A DNA stretch of 64,000 nucleotides from Orobanche coerulescens. Taxonomy: Eukaryota > Streptophyta > Magnoliopsida > Lamiales > Orobanchaceae. A model generated the notes under the pieces. It saw nothing but the letters and a program-made list of their open reading frames with translations. It was not told the origin of the DNA and made no database searches. The stretch covers positions 147,419,001-147,483,000 of the forward strand of contig CM065815.1 in the NCBI GenBank assembly GCA_033398695.1. Reading direction: 5' to 3'. Every line of letters starts with the position of its first letter. Position 1 is the stretch's first letter. Shown here piece by piece: positions 56,878 through 64,000 of the stretch. Both the position numbers and the translations under genes were made by a program.

Positions 56878-59196
56878 TTCTACCCTCCTTAAAAGAAGTT
56901 TCGTCCCGAAACTTAAAAAAAGTAGGGAGAAGCAATATTACGCCAGGAAAACTCAACGAGATACGCAAGAAACGCATAACTAACGCCCAACGGCGAAACG
57001 TTACAAACAATGCAACGGAATATACGGTGTGAAAACACGCTCCACGACGACCAACACAACGTCGCCGTTAGGGATATAATAAAACCAACAAGTGACAAGC
57101 GTCATCAAATGGATAATACAATCAAGTCAATTATCCGAACAATCACAAAACACAACGAACGAAAATCAATATGATTGACCAACCCAACGGTACATCAATC
57201 AAAACGCGAGCCAACCGCTAAACAAATACGGAATTCCACCGCCCAAGGGTTGGAAGATCGAAAACGAGACTAACTTCCCGAACTTAAGGGAATTACGAAG
57301 GAGTTTGAACGCTCAATAATCATGAAATGAGATCAACAAAAACCGAACAAACAAACGATCGAGACAACAAAAATCGAACAATCATGTCCGGAACACGAAG
57401 GACAACAAAATTCAAACAACAACTCCCAGGATGATCTGGTGAGAACAACAAGACGTGCATTCCCATAAGAAAGGGAATAGCAATTGAAAATTCACAACGA
57501 CAAATGAGTTATTCCGAAATAATACCACCCTCGTTCGATCAACAAAAGCAAGGGATATGGAAAGTTCAGAAAATGTCAACGAACATAAACGAGTCGACAG
57601 AGTCGAAAAAACAAGAGTTCCAAATCCGATCCACTTCGAATAAAAGAACTAATAGAACCAGATGATGTCACTCCCGAACAAGGTTCACAAGAATCGAACC
57701 GAACTCGAAAAAAGTCACAGCGATAACCAGATCGACCCACAACAAGATCACAGTTCGTTCGGACGATGAAGCCGAAATACAGAACAAGTTCATAAAGTAT
57801 CAACGAACATGAGCGAATCGATAGACTGGAGAAAGAGAAAATACATAAGTCAAAATAGTACGGGTATTACCTTCGACCTCGTCCACGAAATTCACAAAAA
57901 TGGGAGCAAGGTAACAAGACATTAAACAACCGACACATAACGGAACCATCACCGATGCACATGGTCATACCATACCAAGCTCTAACAGCTCGCACATGCG
58001 CGACAACGCAGAAATCACTACAAGGCGACAATATTCAATACCAACATCCCATCTCTCACAGAAGGCTAATACAACAAATGTGTGGAAAACGACTCAACGC
58101 TCACTCCGCCAATTCGATCATACTCGGGAGCAAACATCAAAGTGACACGCGAACATCATACATACATACCCAGCCCTCAAACGAGAATGGATAGGTTTTA
58201 AAAACGAAAATCTCATTTTGAAAATAATTTAGAAGAACACCGGTTGATCTTGAGTATCATCTTTCAAAAAAGTACAAACGTGAAACATCGTTATCGAGAC
58301 TTTGAAAACCATCATGAGTTTGGTAAAAATGAGGACATTTTCTTTTAGCGAAAGACTTTCAGAAATATTCGACCCTCGGGTCTAAGTATAAGTGTTTCTA
58401 AACATCAAAAATATCTCAAAACATTTTGATCCTCGAGGTAGAAGAATTTTGAAATATATTGTGGCACTTTGGATGTACCACAAGAAAATAACTCATTTGA
58501 AAAGTACGTCTCGAAATTTATTTTTCTAAGATACACAAGGTTTTCAAAAATCCAATAGGCCAGAATTCCCAAAACTCACACATATCGACGTACGCTAAAA
58601 CACCTCCTAGTACACGCATCAAAACATTTAAAATCAAGACAATACATGTCTTTTAACGGAAATAACCGGTAAAATACCACAGTCGAAGACCGCCTAGGAT
58701 TCAGAACAAAACCACTGACCCCATTCAAGGCCTCTAAGGACCCTCCCGCACTGGCTAGTGAACAAGTCGAACGCGTATAAGCACAAAGCTTCCACAAGAG
58801 AACTTGTAAAACGTGCAAATCGATTCGAAAATCATCAGCAACGGACAAAAACAACAATAAAAAGACATTAGCAGCGACGACACTCCTCGTATAAATCAAA
58901 TACGAGAGTCGACTAAATACATATCGTGAAATCAAAATCCACATAAGGATTCCATCACTGAACAAATAATCATAAAAATAGCTCGTGTCACACGAGGCAC
59001 AACACAAAGAAGGGAGACTTGCAGCCACAGGTCGCACGAAGATGATGATCGCCCCACGATACTAATCACGACCAACAAACTCAGACGACGCGTCGCGACA
59101 CGACTCAGTCAGATAAAATCCGACGAAACAAGACTCAAACAACACGACTTGACCCGACAGCCTAGGTTTCCACAACCTAAGCTCCGATACCATTTA
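56878..59196 (-). other. Internal region of element F, no coding domain
   Basis: Just inside the left LTR lie a polypurine tract (56878-56893, CTTTTAAGGAGGGTAGAA on the - strand) and the 8-bp-stem hairpin AAGTTTCG-TCC-CGAAACTT (56896-56914). The primer site TGGTATCGGAGCT is at 59180-59192. The 2.2 kb between is AC-rich on the + strand. A 153-codon frame (58576-59037, - strand) has no motif I recognise. I see no gag, protease, RT or integrase. Confidence 0.75.
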
Positions 59197-62100
59197 TGTA
59201 ACACCCCCAATCCGCTCAGGGATATTATACGCCGTTTAACCTTTCCTCAAGGATCTACCAGGCTGGTAACAACATATAACAACTCAACCATGCCTTTAAG
59301 GCTAAAATGACTCAGTAGACCGATTTGGTCTTTCAATAAATACATACAACTCAAATACAACTCATGCCCACGCAGGGGTCAAAACACAACCACACCCGTA
59401 CAACGGGAAAAATATAGCAGCGGAAAATAAAGTACAACTGAACCAATAAACAATGTACGGTTCCTCATGTGATTAGTATCGATCATCTTTCATCATCCTT
59501 CGTGCCGACCCTGTGTTATGCTCCAAAACCTGAATGCAAAAACAGGCATCCACCCCCCGAATACTCGGGGGTTAGCAAAACTCCACTGTTTTGCTAGTGC
59601 AAGAACAAAGTGCAAATACGAGCCATACAATTCACATTCCACGAATAACAATAACCAGGAATCCTCAAAGATCCAAACGTAAAGAAAAGTACTTCCCGAG
59701 GCAAGAGTTTGAGTAAATATTTCCAAAACCGAAAGATCAAAATATCAAGGGAAACAATTTATAAAATGATTTGAAATACCATCGGGAGTTTTAATAGAAA
59801 ACGATTTAGGATTATCAAATTTTACTTTTCAAAACCCAAAAGACGAAAGGGGTCACCGCCCCAAAGGTTTACTTTCCGTAAAAATGACCTTTACAAAACC
59901 GTTGGGATTTTAGCCCCAAATCCGTAAAATGACCTTTACCAAACCGTTGGGATTTTAGCCCCAATCTCATCAACTCACAATACACGAGAACGACAACAAG
60001 GTTCGTCTTCCAACATCAAAATCCACAATTAAAGGATTTAACACAAACAACAAAATACTCTAGTGCCATCCTAGCCAAGTAAGCAAAACGAACAACTTAC
60101 CTCTTACACACTTAGTCGATGCATGCAATCATGAAAACCGTTCAAAAGCACTCATTTCCGTAAATGCCATAATCAAATCACATTTGTAAAATGCACCACA
60201 ATTAACCGTCGATCCACACCTCCGTGGACCCCTATCGAGACCCCATCGGATCTAACCCGTAGTGGTTAAAAGCAAGCTCGTCGATCCACACCTCCGTGGA
60301 CCCCTACCGAGACCCCGTCGGATCTAACCCGTAGTGAGCATACACACACACACACGTTACTCATGCAATACTAATATGCTAAGAATGTAAGTTCATTAAG
60401 AATACTCACTAGAGATGGCCACTTACTCGACGCCGTTATCAAACTCTTCAAAAACACTATAACAAGATTAAATACGGAATACACGATCCCATAACTTTAA
60501 ACAACAGGAGTATCATTATCAAAGACTTCAACGTTCAAAATAATCAAATCATAATCAATTCCCAAAACACACCGTTCACAAAACACACGCGTTTTGAAAG
60601 AAAGCCTTTAACGGGGCCAAACCGAAATCTTTTGAAACTTCATTTCAAACAACCAAACGAACTCACCAAGATGATCACCGATCATCATATCCACAAAATA
60701 AGAAATGTATGAGCATGGTACTTGCCTCGAATAAGAACAACGCGGAGAATCGGTCGAAGTAGGTTGGCACGAACCGACTACGAACCCGCCGACTCCGCCG
60801 AAAGCCAACTCGCGATAATAAACTACGAAGGACAATAACGACAATGAAAATGAATTCCATAGCACGACTCAGAGCCGTTGAATTCAAGGAACAAATGACG
60901 AATGTTCAAGTGTTTTCCCCAAAACGGCCAAGAACACGATTCGTCCCAACGGAACACGAAAACGGAATTCCAAGTTGAAATATGGATATACAATCCATAG
61001 AATGTGTTTAACAACATCATTTAACCACAATCGATCCATCAAAAACGGATGAAAAACGAGATCGAGAACAAATCCCCCAAAAAGTCGATTCGAAGGAAAT
61101 CAAGAAATATACTTCGATTCGACGAAGAACAATCGATTAAATGATGCTAAACACAAGAATACTACTAAGATTAATCATACCCATCATGAATTAATCAACA
61201 ACACGGAACGAATCGGACAAAAATGCAAAAAACCCCAAATTCACGAAATTAGGGTTCTAAGGTGAGATTACCTTGATTCGCTGGATCAAAGGATGATAAC
61301 GGATGATTGATTGATGTTATGAACTCAAGAACTTCGTGGATTTGTTGTTGAACAACATGGCTTCGCCACCTCCGAAGCTCCAGCCGCGGATCGAAAAGAA
61401 AGGTAATGAAAAACGAGTGAGAATGAGGCTGCTCTGCCACATTTATACTGGGCCGGACTAGCGTGCGCTAGGCTGCCGAGCTAGCGTACGCTATCGGCCC
61501 AGGCCGCAGTCCAGAGACACTGCTCGGCCAGGTAGCGCGCGCAGCCTTCCGGCCGTAGCGTGCGCTACCCGCCGGTCGTAGCGTCGCGATGTCGGCGATA
61601 GCGTGCGCTACCCGCCGATCCACCCGAGTCCAAGACTCCCCCGCGCCTATCGCTGGCTCGCTACTGCTACGTGGCCGTAGCGTGCGTTACCTCCCGGCGG
61701 TAGCGTGCGCTAACTTCCGGCCGTAGCGTGCGCTACGCCGGTTCTGCCGCACCCTTCCGGCTAGTGCCCGCAACCGTCAGGCGAACCCGCAATCGCACCG
61801 TCCTGGCCCCGCAACCGTCCTGGCGGTGCGACCACTGTGGCTCGACGACTCGATTTCCGAAAACGTACGGAACGAACACGACGAAAAGTTCGCGGACAAC
61901 ATCAACGACCCGAAATGAAAACATAATGCAATAATTAATCATACGCGACCAAGAAATGGGTCGAGACAATAATTACAGATACGGATACCCGTAACTTTAA
62001 GTAAATTACAAAATGGCCCAAAACGCCCGAAAATAACGATACGTGATCGAATAACCAAACTGAAATTCACAACACGTCTAACAAAGTTAAACGGACTTAC

Positions 62101-62330
62101 GGGAAACTCGAAACAACAGTTTCCAACGAGATTTGCAAGAATCGAACTCAAGTGCGGAAAAGTCGCTAAAAAGCACGGAACTCAACAAAACAACACCGAA
62201 ACGAACTCGGATGACAAAAAGTGTAGAATTAATCATTCTCAGAATGACGAAACGGTCATGAGTGAGTCGTCAAAATGGACTCCGACCGAAAAAAGAAATT
62301 TACCGAAAGTCGAAAATTGCGGATATTACA
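59197..62330 (-). repeat. 5' LTR of element F
   Basis: An uninterrupted 3.13-kb LTR from TGTAACACCCCCAATC to GGATATTACA. It defines the pre-insertion form of the left LTR and confirms that D inserted at CGATC. Confidence 0.92.
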
Positions 62331-62559
62331 ACATCAAATATTCACTTAAGTGATTAGTCAGAGAACTTATTCACAAAGGCGTTGCCGACATTCAGAATAC
62401 TGGTACACAAGATCGGAATGCGTCAACTCAAATATCTTATGTAATCAATTTCAGGGGGAGCAGCTGTACTCTTTTTCCTTCGATCGGGTTTTTTCCCACT
62501 GGGTTTTCCCGACAAGGTTTTAATGAGGCCGCATGTATTAAAGGTCATTCAAGGGGGAG
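62331..62559 (+). other. 3' internal end of element G
   Basis: This continues G after the F insertion. It contains a third copy of the copia 3' motif (about 62467-62530), a purine run TTTCAGGGGGAGCAG (62449-62463) and the final polypurine tract AAGGGGGAG at 62551-62559. Confidence 0.8.
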
Positions 62560-62709
62560 TGTTGTAATTAATATATTTATTAATGAATGACATTTATGCC
62601 CCTGAAACCCTAGATGTGTACCTATAAATAAAGGCTTCTGGCCCTCATAAGAACACACATTATTCTTTTTCTCTTCCAATTTCTCTATTTTTCTCACAAG
62701 TTTATAACA
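62560..62709 (+). repeat. 3' LTR of element G
   Basis: 150 bp, differing from the 5' LTR at nine positions, starting TGTTGTAATTAATATA and ending GTTTATAACA. Followed by the duplicated GATTT. Confidence 0.92.
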
Positions 62710-62714
62710 GATTT

Positions 62715-62930
62715 TTCCCAATTTCAGAAATTGAAATTGGAAAAGGTAACAAACCCCAGCAGCCCCAACATACCAAAAGATTATACCAACCAAGTAAACA
62801 AGAGCTTGATAAATAACTTCATTAACCGCAACTGTGAAGGAGACGCCATATCTGTCGATTCGTGAAATTAAAAAAATAAAATAAAAATCTGAATTAGGAT
62901 TCACCACAAACACTATTAGAGAAAAAATCG
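62715..62930. other. Flanking sequence of element G
   Basis: This is not part of any element I recognise. On the - strand part of it reads as a hydrophobic open frame (YQALVYLVGIIFWYVGAAGV) of about 66 codons up to the G border. No family recognised; it may be chance or intronic. Confidence 0.3.
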
Positions 62931-64000
62931 ATTTTGGTTCTCTAATGTTATCTCAAATTAAAATTGGTCCTCAAATTATACTTCAATCAGTTTTGGTCAT
63001 GTAATTTCACTTTGTCTCCACTTTTGGTCCTGTCGCCGAATGGTGATACACACGCGACTAACTCCGTCGCCAGAAATTTTTCCGGTCACTCACACGTTTT
63101 CATTTTTAGTCCTGTAATGTAGCTTGCAATCAATTTTGGTCCTGTAATTGAGCTCTCAATCGATTTTGGTCCTGTAATTTAACTATCGGTCGATTTTGGT
63201 CCTGTAATTTAACTTTCAATCGATTTTGGTCCTATAATTGAGTTCTAAATCGATTTTGCTCATATAATTTAACTTTCAATTTATTTTTGTCATACAGAAA
63301 ATTATTAAATTGGTCCCGTATGTGGGACCAAAAAACCCAACATCTCTCCCCTGATTTCGCCAATTTAGTCCTCGTCGCCGGCCGGAGTATTTTCCGGCCA
63401 TCGGAGCTGACGTGGCTGACACGTGGCAAAAATAGCGGGTCCATGTCAGGCCATGTGGCTGACACGTGGCAAAAAAAATAAAAATTGTTTTGATAATTAA
63501 AAAAATAAAAAATAAATAAATATAAAATTCTAATATTTTTATATTAATATTCCAGAATTAAAATTAATTATCTAAAGTATTAATATAAAAATATTAGAAT
63601 TTTTTATTTAAAAATTCACAAATAAAAAAAATTAAAAGCATTTGGAATGTATTTATAAACAGTTTTTTATGTAAAGAAAGCTGGAATTTTTTTTCTATAA
63701 AATAAATAATAAATCTGAATTATCAATTTGATAATTTTTTTCAAAATAATTTTTTTATTTATTTTATAGAAAATAATAATAATATTTTTCTCAATTTGAT
63801 AATATTTTTTTAAAAAAATTGGAACTTTAGATAATTAATTTTAATTTTGGAATATTAATATAAAAATATTAGAATTTTTTATTTATTTATTTTTTAATTT
63901 TTTAATTATCAAAACAATTTTTTTTAATTTTTTGCCGCTATTTTTGCCACGTGTCACCCACGTCACGCTCGATGGCGGAAAATACTCCACGTGGCGAGGA
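62931..64000. mobile_element. Foldback element, left part, runs off window
   Basis: An arm at about 63368-63577 is the inverted copy of about 63825-64000. Both contain GGAGTATTTTCC, GACACGTGGCAAAAATAGCG and AATTGTTTTGATAATTAAAA. Outside the left arm are 30-bp repeats of TTTTGGTCCTGTAATT type. Inside the arms lie two further perfect hairpins (63527-63600 with a 23-bp stem; 63691-63773 with a 19-bp stem). No transposase in view. The right end lies beyond 64000. Confidence 0.65.
63104..63290. repeat. 30-bp tandem repeat, about six units
   Basis: Each unit is TTTTGGTCCTGTAATT plus a variable half such as GAGCTCTCAATCGA or TAACTTTCAATCGA. The period is exactly 30 bp over about six copies. It belongs to the outer part of the foldback element. 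Confidence 0.8.

Larger units (their letters stand above)
44645..62330 (-). mobile_element. Large non-autonomous gypsy-type element F (LARD-like)
   Basis: It is flanked by the duplication ACATC (44640-44644 and 62331-62335). LTRs of about 3.0-3.1 kb start TGTAACACCCCC and end GATATTACA. The internal region is only 2.3 kb (56878-59196) and has no retrotransposon domain, but keeps the primer site, polypurine tract and stop-codon hairpin of the Tekay-like elements. This fits a large retrotransposon derivative mobilised in trans. Its left LTR is split by element D. Confidence 0.88.
39623..62709 (+). mobile_element. Short-LTR Ty1/copia element G, hairpin-rich and non-coding
   Basis: LTRs of exactly 150 bp at 39623-39772 and 62560-62709 are flanked by the duplication GATTT (39618-39622 and 62710-62714). 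A polypurine tract AAGGGGGAG precedes the right LTR. Short LTRs and the pol remnants suggest an Ale/Retrofit-type copia. Without the nested insert (44645-62330 plus one duplication) it is about 5.4 kb. The interior has no long ORF, although the LTRs differ at only 9 of 150 positions. Confidence 0.9.

Noticed and set aside
58576..59037. A real 153-codon gene on the - strand in element F
   Set aside because: It has no motif or family resemblance, lies in the non-coding interior of a LARD-like element, and is no longer than expected by chance in AC-rich DNA.
63104..63290. Centromeric or telomeric satellite
   Set aside because: There are only about six 30-bp units, and they belong to the edge of the foldback element.

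Overview
This is repeat-dense plant nuclear DNA, almost certainly from a flowering plant (probably a eudicot; the species cannot be told from the sequence). I find no intact host gene, rRNA, tRNA or CRISPR array. The evidence for a plant is a Cassandra element with 5S rRNA-derived LTRs, Sirevirus-type Ty1/copia elements, Tekay/Del-type Ty3/gypsy chromoviruses, a CACTA transposon, and initiator-Met-tRNA primer sites. Most of the window is a stack of nested LTR retrotransposons, and I could define many exact borders and target-site duplications (TSDs).

Layout. 1-2047: decayed Ty3/gypsy pol on the + strand. 3047-3843: a Cassandra element on the - strand. 3844-4072: an LTR scrap. 4073-14970: Sirevirus-like copia element A, which has lost its 5' end. 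14971-36970: a second Sirevirus-like element, B, whose 5' LTR is truncated where A abuts it. A probably inserted into B's 5' LTR and then lost its own left part. B's gag carries a 771-bp CACTA element (17669-18439, TSD CTA). B's env-like gene is split by Tekay-like element C on the - strand (25673-35175, TSD CATGA). 36971-39622: LTR-like sequence with a dense cluster of ACGT motifs, then a TIR DNA transposon (38666-39518).

39623-62709: a short-LTR copia element G (150-bp LTRs, TSD GATTT) whose interior is a degenerate pol full of small hairpins. G is split by the large non-autonomous gypsy-type element F on the - strand (44645-62330, TSD ACATC). F's left LTR is in turn split by Tekay-like element D on the - strand (45490-54753, TSD CGATC). 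Insertion order here is therefore G, then F, then D. 62715-64000: flanking sequence with a 30-bp tandem repeat and the left part of a large AT-rich foldback element that runs off the window.

How the parts work. In A and B the order is gag, protease, integrase, reverse transcriptase, RNase H, multiple polypurine tracts, a possible internal promoter, then an env-like ORF. In C and D it is gag, protease, RT, RNase H, integrase and a chromodomain-like tail. F has the same termini, primer site and polypurine tract but no coding capacity, so it probably depended on C/D-like relatives. Every coding region is broken by stops, frameshifts or deletions.

The most unusual signals are: (1) about 26 located mini-hairpins in element G, mostly with a five-base loop of type NNGAA; (2) arrays of 12-bp palindromes directly upstream of the TATA box in three different gypsy-type LTRs; (3) a phase-compatible splice donor and acceptor pair bridging gag and pol in both Sirevirus copies; (4) a TATA box ahead of the env-like ORF.
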